Below, in pieces: positions 8,271 to 16,142 of a stretch of DNA of 48,771 bases. Positions within the stretch are counted from its first letter, which is position 1; every line of letters starts with the position of its first letter. Where the stretch lies: the NCBI RefSeq assembly GCF_001639105.2, contig NZ_CP028903.1, positions 169,057 through 217,827 of the forward strand, read 5' to 3'. Under the pieces are notes generated by a model. The model was given only the letters and a program-made list of their open reading frames with translations. It did no database searches and had not been told where the DNA came from. The translations under genes were made by a program, and so were the position numbers. This DNA comes from Azospirillum humicireducens (GTDB lineage Bacteria; Pseudomonadota; Alphaproteobacteria; Azospirillales; Azospirillaceae).

Positions 8271-9260
8271 ATGCCAACCGTTTCCCGTTTGCTGCCGCCC
8301 ATTTCCCGCCGACACGCCTTTGGTCTCGGTCTTGGCGCCGCGGTCGCCGGCCTCCTGCCCCTGCGACAGGCACAGGCGGCCGTTCCCGCCGGCACCGTGC
8401 TGAAGGTCGGCGACCAGAAGGGCGGCGTGCAGTCGGTGCTGGAGGCCGCCGGGCTTCTGGCCGGCCTGCCCTACCGCATCGAATGGAGCCAGTTCCCGGC
8501 CGCCGCCCCGCTGCTGGAGGCGCTGAACGCCGGCGCCATCGAGGTCGGCTATGCCGGCGACGCGCCGACCACCTTCGCGCTGGCCGCCGGCACCTCGGCC
8601 AAAATCATCGGCGCCGTCCGCTCCAACCCGCAGAGCACGACCATCCTGGTGCCGGGCAGCTCGCCCATCCGCAGCGTCGCCGACCTGAAGGGCAAGACCA
8701 TCGGCACCGGGCGCGGCTCCATCGGCCACTATCTCGTGCTGGCGGCGTTGAAGGCGAACGGGCTGAAGCCCGGTGACGTGAAGATCGCCTTCCTGCTGCC
8801 GTCGGACGCCAAGTCGGCTCTCGCCGCCGGCTCAATCGACGCATGGTCGACCTGGGGCATCTATGTGTCGCAGGCGCTGCTGGTGGACGGTGCCCGCGCG
8901 GTCGTCACCGGAACGGGGCTGATGAGCGGCCTGTCCTATCAGTCCGCCACGCTGGAGGCGATATCCACCAAGCGCGAGGCCCTGACCGACCTGATCCGCC
9001 GCACCGCCGCCGCCCGGTTGTGGGCTCTGGAAAACAGCGACGCATACGCCGGCATATGGGCCAAGGCGGTCGGGGTGGATCCAGCCATCGCCCGCCACAC
9101 CTTCGGCGTCGAGCGGGCGCGGCCGGTCGCCATCGACGCCTCGGTCATCGCCGACCAGCAGGCGACATCCGATGTCTGGCGGGAATTCGGCATCATCCAG
9201 AACCGGCTGGATGCCGCGGCGATCTTCGATCCCGGCTTCAACAGCGCGCTGCCGGCCTGA
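8271..9260 (+). CDS. SsuA/TauA-family substrate-binding protein
   Basis: A 329-residue periplasmic binding protein of the aliphatic sulfonate type. It starts at ATG 8271, preceded by GGAGG at 8261-8265; an ATG at 8259 overlapping the rhodanese stop is less likely because that GGAGG would then be coding. The leader has a twin-arginine-like SRRHAFGLGLG core and an alanine-rich cleavage site (QAQA-AVP). The mature domain shows LLEALNAGAIEVGYAGDAPTT, VADLKGKTIGTGRGS and GSIDAWSTWG, all standard for this family. It is the natural receptor for the permease and ATPase at 4149-5989, from which it is separated by the dioxygenase and rhodanese genes. The ligand is unknown; a thiol- or sulfinate-bearing acid would fit. 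Confidence 0.85.
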   Translation: MPTVSRLLPPISRRHAFGLGLGAAVAGLLPLRQAQAAVPAGTVLKVGDQKGGVQSVLEAAGLLAGLPYRIEWSQFPAAAPLLEALNAGAIEVGYAGDAPTTFALAAGTSAKIIGAVRSNPQSTTILVPGSSPIRSVADLKGKTIGTGRGSIGHYLVLAALKANGLKPGDVKIAFLLPSDAKSALAAGSIDAWSTWGIYVSQALLVDGARAVVTGTGLMSGLSYQSATLEAISTKREALTDLIRRTAAARLWALENSDAYAGIWAKAVGVDPAIARHTFGVERARPVAIDASVIADQQATSDVWREFGIIQNRLDAAAIFDPGFNSALPA

Positions 9261-9288
9261 CGGCGAAGGTCGGCCCGAAGGCGACGCG

Positions 9289-10194
9289 ATGGCGATGCTC
9301 CCCACCAACCTCGACATGGACGTGCTGCGGGCGCTGGTGATCGCCATGGAGCATGGCGGCTTCGCCCGCGCCGCCGAACGGCTCGGCCGCACCCAGTCGG
9401 CGATCAGCCTGCAGATGAAGAAGCTGGAGGAGCAGGTCGGCCAGCCGCTGTTCCGCAAGGCCGGGCGCACGGTGGCGCTGACCGATGCCGGCGACCTGCT
9501 GCTGGGCTACGCCCGCCGCCTCGTCGCCCTGAACGACGAAGCCCTGTCGGCCGCCCGCGGCCGGGCAATGGACGGTACCGTGCGGGTCGGCTTTCCCCAG
9601 GATCTGGCGGAGCGCTGGCTGCCCGCCGTGCTCGGTTCCTTCCACCGTGCCCATCCCCGCATCCATGTCGAAGCCCAGGTCGGCCGCGGGCGCGAACTGC
9701 GCGAGCGGGTGACACAGGGAGCGCTCGACCTCGCACTGGCCTTCGGCGAGATCGGCGGCAATTCCGCCACGACGGCAGCCGGTGCGGCGACCCTGGCCCA
9801 TCTGCCGGTGGCCTGGGTCGCACCGGACGGCTTCCGCGCCGACCCTGAAAGCCCCCTGCCGCTGGCCCTGCTCGATGCGCCCTGCATGTTTCGCCAGCAC
9901 GGCATCGAGCGTCTGGACCGCGGTGGGCGCCCTTGGCGCATCACCTTCACCAGCCCCAGCCTGTCCGGCCTGTGGGCGGCGGTGGAGGCCGGGCTGGGCG
10001 TCACGATCCGCACGCCTCTCGGCCTGCCCGACACGCTGGCGGCCCTTGAGCCGCATCATGACCTGCCGGAACTGGGCTCGGTCACGCTGGAACTGCATCG
10101 CGCGCCGTCCGCCGCCAACCCGGCGGTCGACCGTCTGCACGGGATTCTGGCGGACTCGCTGACTTCGGTCCTGCGCGACGCGGGCGCACAGTAA
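9289..10194 (+). CDS. LysR-family transcriptional regulator
   Basis: A 301-residue LysR regulator. The N-terminal winged helix-turn-helix reads FARAAERLGRTQSAISLQMKKLE (split here as the family signature, about residues 23-45), followed by LFRKAGRTVALTDAG. The effector domain starts near VRVGFPQDLAERWLP. ATG 9289 begins MAMLPTNLDMDVLRALV, the normal LysR opening. It lies 28 nt after the binding protein gene and so closes operon B. It probably controls this operon and perhaps the ssu-type operon that begins at 10323, whose promoter region directly follows and contains a perfect inverted repeat. The inducer is unknown. Confidence 0.88.
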   Translation: MAMLPTNLDMDVLRALVIAMEHGGFARAAERLGRTQSAISLQMKKLEEQVGQPLFRKAGRTVALTDAGDLLLGYARRLVALNDEALSAARGRAMDGTVRVGFPQDLAERWLPAVLGSFHRAHPRIHVEAQVGRGRELRERVTQGALDLALAFGEIGGNSATTAAGAATLAHLPVAWVAPDGFRADPESPLPLALLDAPCMFRQHGIERLDRGGRPWRITFTSPSLSGLWAAVEAGLGVTIRTPLGLPDTLAALEPHHDLPELGSVTLELHRAPSAANPAVDRLHGILADSLTSVLRDAGAQ

Positions 10195-10253
10195 TAACAC
10201 AAGAAATACGTTACTTAAGTTTTTCTCAACAGTGTAGTTTGTGTTTTTTGTTT

Positions 10254-10274
10254 TTCCTATTCACGCAATAGGAA
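10254..10274. promoter_or_regulatory. Perfect 8-5-8 inverted repeat in promoter of the region-C operon
   Basis: TTCCTATT-CACGC-AATAGGAA is a perfect dyad in the 128-bp AT-rich gap (10195-10322) between the LysR gene and the ssuC-like permease. It ends about 48 nt before the permease ATG. The half-site TTCCTA recurs upstream of region B (1543, 1716, 1724). The position suits an operator for the adjacent LysR or another sulfur regulator; the stem could also form in RNA. Confidence 0.5.
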
Positions 10275-10322
10275 TAGGCTTTCTCCCGTAGCCACCACAA
10301 CAGACCGGCAACGGGAGGAACC

Positions 10323-11135
10323 ATGACGGCAGCCACCGCGACCCGAGGGACAGGAAGCCGATCCCCGAGATGGACGCTTCCGGCGGGCCTGCGCCGCTGT
10401 GCGGTGCCGCTGGCGCTGCTGGTTCTCTGGCAGGCCAGCGTCGGTTTCGGGTGGATCTCCACCCGCTCCATTCCCTCGCCCAGCCAGATCCTGACCGCCT
10501 TCTGGGACCTGACGGTCAGCGGCGAACTGGCGGTGCATCTTCTGGTCTCGCTCGGCCGGGTCAGCGCCGGGTTGGCTATCGGCGTGTCGGTCGGCACCGT
10601 CTGCGCCCTGATCGCCGGCCTGTCGCGTCGGGGGGAAGACGCGCTGGACAGTCTGCTACAGATGCTGCGAACCCTGCCGCATCTGGCACTGGTGCCGCTG
10701 TTCATCCTGTGGTTCGGCATCGGCGAGACGCCGAAGATCGCGCTCGTGGCGCTCGGCACCGCGTTTCCGATCTACCTGAACCTGTTCGCCGGCATCCGCA
10801 CCGTCGACGCCAAGGTGGTGGAGGCCGTCTCCACCCTCGGCCTGACGCGGTGGGAGATGATCGCCCAGGTGATCCTGCCGGGAGCCCTGCCCGCCTTCCT
10901 GACCGGACTGCGCTACGCGCTCGGCGTGGCATGGCTCAGCCTGGTGGTGGGCGAGCAGATCAACGCCTCCAGCGGCATCGGCTATCTGGCGATGACGGCG
11001 CGGGAGTTCCTGCGCACCGACGTGATCATCGTCGCCCTGATCGTCTACGCCGTCCTCGGCCTGCTCGCCGACCTGATCGTCCGCGTCATCGAACGCAGGG
11101 CGCTGGTCTGGCGCCCGGCCTTCATCAAGGAGTGA
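10323..11135 (+). CDS. ssuC: Aliphatic sulfonate ABC transporter permease
   Basis: A 270-residue SsuC-family inner-membrane permease with about six hydrophobic segments. The start ATG 10323 follows a strong GGGAGGA. The family stretch GWISTRSIPSPSQILTAFWDL leads the domain. The EAA loop is VEAVSTLGLTRWEMIAQVIL with the following PGALPAFLTGLRY, and LVVGEQINASSGIGYL is the typical C-terminal cytoplasmic turn. It is the first gene of operon C, followed after 6 nt by the ATPase. It forms the channel of a sulfonate importer with the ATPase and the binding protein at 12048. Confidence 0.88.
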   Translation: MTAATATRGTGSRSPRWTLPAGLRRCAVPLALLVLWQASVGFGWISTRSIPSPSQILTAFWDLTVSGELAVHLLVSLGRVSAGLAIGVSVGTVCALIAGLSRRGEDALDSLLQMLRTLPHLALVPLFILWFGIGETPKIALVALGTAFPIYLNLFAGIRTVDAKVVEAVSTLGLTRWEMIAQVILPGALPAFLTGLRYALGVAWLSLVVGEQINASSGIGYLAMTAREFLRTDVIIVALIVYAVLGLLADLIVRVIERRALVWRPAFIKE

Positions 11136-11141
11136 GCCACC

Positions 11142-12020
11142 ATGAGCCACGCCCTTTCCCACATTCCCGCCTCTTCCAAACCCGCCTATTCGAAGCCAGT
11201 CGTCAGCGTCCGCGGCCTTGTCCGCAATTTTGGCAACGGCAACGTGCTTGACGGCCTGTCGCTCGACCTCGAACCGGGCTCCTTCACCGCCCTTCTCGGC
11301 CGCTCCGGCTGCGGCAAGTCCACGCTGCTGCGCACCCTGGCCAAGCTGGACCCGGCACCGGAGGGCAGCGTGCAGCTGCCGGAGGAGCGCGCCGTGGTGT
11401 TCCAGGAGCCGCGGCTGGTGCCCTGGATGCGGGTGCTGCGCAACGTCACGCTGGGTCTGCGCCACCCCGACGCCGAGGCCCGCGGCCTTGCGGCCTTGGC
11501 GGAGGTCGGGCTGTCCCACCGCGCCCGCGCCTGGCCGCTGACCCTGTCGGGCGGCGAGGCGCAGCGGGCGGCGCTGGCCCGCGCCCTGGTCCGCGAACCG
11601 CGCCTGCTGTTGCTCGACGAACCCTTCGCGGCGCTCGACGCGCTGACCCGGATGCGCATGCAGGGGCTGGTGGAAACGCTGTGGCGCGCCCATGCCCCTG
11701 CCGTCCTGCTGGTGACCCATGACGTGGACGAAGCGCTGCTGCTGGCCGACCGCGCCGTGGTGATGGCGAACGGCAGAATCGCCGCCGACATCCCGATCCC
11801 GCTCGCCCGCCCGCGCCGCCATGGCGACCCCGGCTTCATCGCCCTGCGCTCCCGCCTGCTGGCCGAGCTTGGCGTCGACGAGGAGCATCTGTCCACCCGG
11901 GAACCGCAGCGCACCGACGCCAGAGGAGCCGATGCCCCGGCAACCGAAGCCAGGGCGGCCGGCGTGAAACCCGGCGGCTACGGCCTGCCCGCCGGCGCCG
12001 CAGCCGCACCCAGCCTCTGA
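11142..12020 (+). CDS. ssuB: Aliphatic sulfonate ABC transporter ATP-binding protein
   Basis: A 292-residue ABC ATPase with Walker A GRSGCGKST, Q-loop VVFQEPRLVPWMRVL, signature LSGGEAQR, Walker B LLLLDEP and switch VTHDVDEA. These are all in SsuB form, including the early AVVFQEPRL that separates SsuB from most ATPases. The C-terminal 50 residues (after HGDPGFIALRSRLLAELGV) are an Ala/Gly-rich tail with no recognisable domain. AAGGAG upstream supports ATG 11142, 6 nt after ssuC. It powers the region-C importer. Confidence 0.9.
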   Translation: MSHALSHIPASSKPAYSKPVVSVRGLVRNFGNGNVLDGLSLDLEPGSFTALLGRSGCGKSTLLRTLAKLDPAPEGSVQLPEERAVVFQEPRLVPWMRVLRNVTLGLRHPDAEARGLAALAEVGLSHRARAWPLTLSGGEAQRAALARALVREPRLLLLDEPFAALDALTRMRMQGLVETLWRAHAPAVLLVTHDVDEALLLADRAVVMANGRIAADIPIPLARPRRHGDPGFIALRSRLLAELGVDEEHLSTREPQRTDARGADAPATEARAAGVKPGGYGLPAGAAAAPSL

Positions 12021-12047
12021 CCCCTCGACGCCGACGGACCCGCCGCC

Positions 12048-13061
12048 ATGACGACCGACATTGCCCGCCTCCCCTCCACCCCGTTCGGCCGCCGCACCCT
12101 GCTGCGCGGAGCCTGCGGCGCCCTGGCGCTGGGCACCCTGCCCGGCCTTGCGCAGGCCGCCTCCGGCCCGGCCTCCGAAACCGTCCTGCGCGTCGCCGAC
12201 TACAAGGCTTTGGACGGGCTGGCGCTGGAGGCGTCCGGCAATGCCGGGTCCGGCTTCCGGTCGCAGTTCGCAGAATTCGCATCGGGCAACCTGATCGTCG
12301 AGGCGATCAACGCCGGATCCATCGATGTCGGCTCCAGCAGCGAGATCCCGCCCGCCTTCGGCATCGCCGCCGGCGCCCGGCTGTCCATCGTCGCCGTGGT
12401 CAAGGACGACGTGAATTGGCAGGTGGTTCTGGTGCCGCCCGGCAGCCCGATCCAATCGGTCGCCGATTTGAAGGGCAAGCGCGTCGGTTATGTCCGCGCC
12501 ACCACCACCCAGTACTATCTCGCCAAGATGCTCGGCCAATCCGGCCTGCGCTTCACCGACATCCAGCCGATCAGCCTGACCCCGTCGGAGGGACAGGCCG
12601 CCTTCGAACAGGGCGCGCTCGATGCCTGGGCGATCTACGGCTACTCGGTGCCCTTCGCCATCAAGAAGGGGGCGCGGGTCCTCGTCACCTCCAACGGCTA
12701 TCTGTCGGGCAACTACCTGTATCTCGCCTCGCCCGACGCGCTGGCCGATCCGAACAAATCCGCCGCCATCAGCGATTATTTCCTGCGGCTGCGCCGCGCC
12801 TTCGCCTGGCGAGCCGCCAACCTGGAGCGCTGGGCGCAGGTCCATTCCGCCGCCATCGGCGTGCCGGTCGAAACCGACCTGGAAATCCTGCGCAAGAACT
12901 CCCGCCAGCGCGATCTGGCGCCGATCACCGATGCGGACATCGCGTCGGCCCAGAACGTCGCCGACACCTTCCACCAGCTGGGCGTCCTGCCGAAGCGCAT
13001 CGACATCGCTCCGGCCTTCGACCGCCGCTTCACCGACATCCTATCGCGTCCGCTCAGCTGA
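12048..13061 (+). CDS. ssuA: Aliphatic sulfonate ABC transporter substrate-binding protein
   Basis: A 337-residue SsuA-type binding protein. The leader contains a twin-arginine-like GRRTLLRGACGALALG core and an AQA-A cleavage site, suggesting Tat or Sec export. Mature-domain hallmarks are FASGNLIVEAINAGSIDVG, SSEIPPAFG, VADLKGKRVGYVRATTTQYYL and EQGALDAWAIYGY. It lies 27 nt after ssuB and 64 nt before the monooxygenase gene. The ligand is probably an alkanesulfonate consumed by the next enzyme. The upstream ribosome-binding site is weak, so coupling to ssuB is likely. Confidence 0.88.
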   Translation: MTTDIARLPSTPFGRRTLLRGACGALALGTLPGLAQAASGPASETVLRVADYKALDGLALEASGNAGSGFRSQFAEFASGNLIVEAINAGSIDVGSSSEIPPAFGIAAGARLSIVAVVKDDVNWQVVLVPPGSPIQSVADLKGKRVGYVRATTTQYYLAKMLGQSGLRFTDIQPISLTPSEGQAAFEQGALDAWAIYGYSVPFAIKKGARVLVTSNGYLSGNYLYLASPDALADPNKSAAISDYFLRLRRAFAWRAANLERWAQVHSAAIGVPVETDLEILRKNSRQRDLAPITDADIASAQNVADTFHQLGVLPKRIDIAPAFDRRFTDILSRPLS

Positions 13062-13125
13062 GCCCTATCAGCGGGCTGCCGCCACCCTGAACCCTCGCCA
13101 GCCATAAACCAAGGGGACCATCGCC

Positions 13126-14250
13126 ATGACCGCCACCCACAGCACGTCGGCCCATCCGCTCCGCTTCGTCGGCTTCGTCGGCAACCACAATGCGTCGGAG
13201 ATCATCCCGCGCCAGGGTCCGGTGGTGGACCGCGACTATATCGAGACGGTCGCCAAGGCGCATGAGCTGGGTGGCTTCGATTCGGTGCTCCAGGCCTTCC
13301 ATGCCGATGCGCCGGACAGCCTTCAGGTCAGCCAGCACATCACCAGTGTCACCGACCGGCTGGGCGTGCTGATCGCCCACCGTCCCGGCTTCCAGGCGCC
13401 GACCATCCTGGCCCGCCAGCTCGCCACGCTCGACCAGTTGAGCCGCGGCCGCGTCGCCATCAACGTCATCACCGGCGCCGAGCGCAGCGAGCTCGCCCGC
13501 GACGGCAACACGGTGGACGACAAGGACGACCGCTATGCCCGCACGTCGGAATTCCTCGACATCGTCCGCGCCGAATGGACCAGCGACACGCCCTTCGACT
13601 ATCAGGGCCGCTTCTATCAGGTCGAGAAGGCCTTCTCGCAGGTGAAGCCCTACAACGCGTCGGGCATTCCGGTTTGGATCGCCGGCGCCTCCACCGCGGC
13701 CGTCGAGGTGGCTGGACGCCATGCCGACACCTATGCGGTGTGGGGCGAGACCCACGATCAGGTGCGCGAGCTGCTGGCCCGCGTCCGTGCCGCCGTCGCC
13801 AAGGCGGGCCGTCCGCAGCCGGCCTTCAGCCTGTCGCTGCGCCCGATCCTGGCCGACACCGAGGACGCCGCCTGGGCCAAGGCCGAGGCGATCTATGAGA
13901 AGGCCAAGGCGCTGCTGGAGAAGACCGGCTTCACCCGCGGCGACCTGCCGAACAACGAGGGTGCCCGCCGCCTGCTCGCCATCGCCGACCGGGGCCATCG
14001 CCACGACAAGCGCCTGTGGACCGCCATCGCCGCCCTGACCGGAGCCAAGGGCAACTCCACCTCGCTGGTCGGCACGCCGGATCAGGTCGCCGACGCCCTG
14101 CTCGACTATCACGACCTCGGCGTCACCACCTTCCTGATCCGTGGCTTCGACCCGCTGCCCGACGCCATCGCCTATGGCCGGGAGCTGTTGCCGCGCGTCC
14201 GCCAGCTGGTGGCCGAGCGCCAGCGCGCCCAGGCCGTCGCGGCGGAGTGA
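13126..14250 (+). CDS. SsuD-like FMNH2-dependent (luciferase-fold) sulfonate monooxygenase
   Basis: A 374-residue TIM-barrel flavin monooxygenase of the bacterial-luciferase family. It opens with FVGFVGNHNASEIIP and has QHITSVTDRLGVLIAHRPGF, ATLDQLSRGRVAINVITGAE and VWIAGASTAAVEVAGRHADT. It ends with the flexible-loop region GAKGNSTSLVGTPDQVADAL. It is related to SsuD but clearly diverged from the canonical SsuD at 33840-34970, so its substrate range should differ. These enzymes need reduced flavin from a separate reductase and release sulfite plus an aldehyde from a sulfonate. AAGGGGA precedes ATG 13126. A reductase is not in this operon; MsuE at 38488 could serve. Confidence 0.82.
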   Translation: MTATHSTSAHPLRFVGFVGNHNASEIIPRQGPVVDRDYIETVAKAHELGGFDSVLQAFHADAPDSLQVSQHITSVTDRLGVLIAHRPGFQAPTILARQLATLDQLSRGRVAINVITGAERSELARDGNTVDDKDDRYARTSEFLDIVRAEWTSDTPFDYQGRFYQVEKAFSQVKPYNASGIPVWIAGASTAAVEVAGRHADTYAVWGETHDQVRELLARVRAAVAKAGRPQPAFSLSLRPILADTEDAAWAKAEAIYEKAKALLEKTGFTRGDLPNNEGARRLLAIADRGHRHDKRLWTAIAALTGAKGNSTSLVGTPDQVADALLDYHDLGVTTFLIRGFDPLPDAIAYGRELLPRVRQLVAERQRAQAVAAE

Positions 14251-14305
14251 TGGCGCGGGATGCCCGCAACGGCCATCACCCCCTTTCCCGAAGGAGCCCC
14301 TCGCG

Positions 14306-15091
14306 ATGACCCACATCCAACCAAGACCGCGCAAGTTCTGGCCGCCGGTCGATCCGGTCAGCCACACCAGCGCCGAGGAGGAGCGGCGGCACCGCAAACA
14401 GCGGCTGGCCGCCACCTTCCGCCTGTTCGGCCGCTACGGCTTCGACCAGGGGCTGGCCGGCCATGTCACCGCGCGGGATCCGGAACATCCCGACCGCTTC
14501 TGGATCAACCCACTGGGCCAGCATTTCCGAACCATCCGGGTGTCGGACCTGCATCTGGTCGATGGCGACGGCAATATCCTCCAAGGCGACCGCGCCATCA
14601 ACCAGGCCGGTTTCACCATCCATTCGGCCATCCACCGGGCCCGCCCCGACGTGGTGGCCGCTGCCCACACCCACTCGACCTATGGCAAGGCATGGTCGGC
14701 ACTCGGCCTGCCACTGGCCCCGCTGAGCCAGGATTCGGCCGCTTTCTACGACGATCAGGTGATCTTCGACCCCTATTCCGGCGTCGTCCTGACCGAGGCC
14801 GAGGGCAAGCGGCTGGTGGAATCGCTGGGCGACAAGAAGCTGGCGATCCTGAAGAATCACGGGCTGCTGACCGTCGGCCCGAGCGTCGAGGCGGCGGCCT
14901 GGTGGTTCATCAGCGCCGACAACGCCGCCCATACCCAGTTGCTGGCGGAGGCCGCCGGACGGCCCCAGCCCATCGAGCATGAGACGGCCCTGCTGACCCG
15001 CTCGCAGGTGGGGACCCATCAGGGCGGTGCCTTCAACTTCCACCCCTTGTGGGAATGGATCGTCGCGGCCGAACCCGACCTGCTCGACTGA
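14306..15091 (+). CDS. Class II aldolase/adducin-family protein
   Basis: A 261-residue class II aldolase/adducin-fold protein. It has an N-terminal RLFGRYGFDQGLAGHVTARD, a zinc-ligand region AAAHTHSTYGKAWSALG and a downstream LAILKNHGLLTVGPSVEAA with the third histidine. ATG 14306 has AAGGAG 10 nt upstream; the frame is open further upstream over ssuD but without support. Members include fuculose/ribulose-phosphate aldolases and decarboxylases. In an ssu-type operon it may process the aldehyde or keto product left after desulfonation, or cleave a sulfo-sugar or sulfo-acid. That role is inference. Class II aldolase homologues in non-sugar operons are often of unknown activity. Confidence 0.8.
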   Translation: MTHIQPRPRKFWPPVDPVSHTSAEEERRHRKQRLAATFRLFGRYGFDQGLAGHVTARDPEHPDRFWINPLGQHFRTIRVSDLHLVDGDGNILQGDRAINQAGFTIHSAIHRARPDVVAAAHTHSTYGKAWSALGLPLAPLSQDSAAFYDDQVIFDPYSGVVLTEAEGKRLVESLGDKKLAILKNHGLLTVGPSVEAAAWWFISADNAAHTQLLAEAAGRPQPIEHETALLTRSQVGTHQGGAFNFHPLWEWIVAAEPDLLD

Positions 15092-15125
15092 TCCAGTGCC
15101 CATCCTTCGCGAAAGCACCCGAACG

Positions 15126-16112
15126 ATGACCGCGAACACAGCTCTCTCCCGCCGTGGCCTGATCGCCGCCGGCGCCCTCACGCTCGCCGCCCCCTTCGTC
15201 CTGCGCCGCCGGGCGGTGGCGGCGGAGCCGCTGCGCCTGTCCTGGAATGCCGGCGCCGTCTGCTTCTCCGCTGTGCCGCTGGCCTTCCAGCTCGACCTGT
15301 TCAAGAAGCATGGGCTGGAGGTCGAGCTGATCAACTTCACCGGTTCCACCGACCAGCTGTTGGAAGCCATCGCCACCGGCAAGGCCGATGCCGGTGTCGG
15401 CATGGCTCTGCGCTGGCTGAAACCGCTGGAGCAGGGCTTCGACGTGAAGATCTCCGCCGGCCTGCATGGCGGCTGCATGCGGCTGTTCGGGGCGAAGGAA
15501 GCGGGGGTGAAGACGGTCCTGGACCTGCCCGGCAAGACCATCGGCGTCAGCGACATGGCCAGCCCGTCGAAGAACTTTTTCTCCGTCGTGCTGACGAAGT
15601 TCGGCATCGATCCCAACAAGGACGTCGAATGGCGTCAGTTCCCCGCCGACCTGCTGGGGCTGGCGGTGGAGAAGGGTGAAATCCATGCCATCGCCGACGG
15701 CGACCCGCTGGTCTGGCGCCACACCAAGGACCCGCGGATGGCGGAGATCACCAACAATGTCTGCGGCGAGTTCGCGACCCGCACCTGCTGCCTCGTCGGC
15801 GTGCGCGGCAGCCTGCTGCGCGACAACCGCCCGGCGGCCAAGGCGCTGACCACGGCGCTGATCGAGGCTCAGCACGCCGCCTATGCAGACCTGCGCGCCG
15901 CCGCCGCAGCCTACGCCCCCTTCGCTCCGAAATTCCCGGTGGAGGAGCTGGAGGCGATGCTGCGCAGCCACGCCCACAACGTCACCCCCACCGGCGACGA
16001 GTTGCGCCAGCAGCTGGCGCTCTACACCGACGAGTTGAAGAGCGTGTCGGTCATCAAGCGCTCCACCGACAGCCAGCGCTTCGCCGGCCGCATCACGGTC
16101 GATCTCGCCTGA
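15126..16112 (+). CDS. Orphan NitT/TauT-type substrate-binding protein
   Basis: A 328-residue binding protein with a twin-arginine-like leader (SRRGLIAAGALTLAAPFVLR, cleavage near AVAA-EPL). The mature part has LDLFKKHGLEVELINFTGST, LLEAIATGKADAGVGMALRW and DLPGKTIGVSDMASPSKNFF. It follows the NMT1/TauA fold, but the lobe sequence is distant from the SsuA proteins around it and carries CGEFATRTCCLVG with clustered cysteines. It has no adjacent permease or ATPase of its own, so it may share the SsuBC pair at 10323-12020 and widen its substrate range. ATG 15126 gives a normal leader. The ligand is unknown. Confidence 0.8.
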   Translation: MTANTALSRRGLIAAGALTLAAPFVLRRRAVAAEPLRLSWNAGAVCFSAVPLAFQLDLFKKHGLEVELINFTGSTDQLLEAIATGKADAGVGMALRWLKPLEQGFDVKISAGLHGGCMRLFGAKEAGVKTVLDLPGKTIGVSDMASPSKNFFSVVLTKFGIDPNKDVEWRQFPADLLGLAVEKGEIHAIADGDPLVWRHTKDPRMAEITNNVCGEFATRTCCLVGVRGSLLRDNRPAAKALTTALIEAQHAAYADLRAAAAAYAPFAPKFPVEELEAMLRSHAHNVTPTGDELRQQLALYTDELKSVSVIKRSTDSQRFAGRITVDLA

Positions 16113-16142
16113 TCCATCCCCACTGAAGCGGACCAGCCTGCC

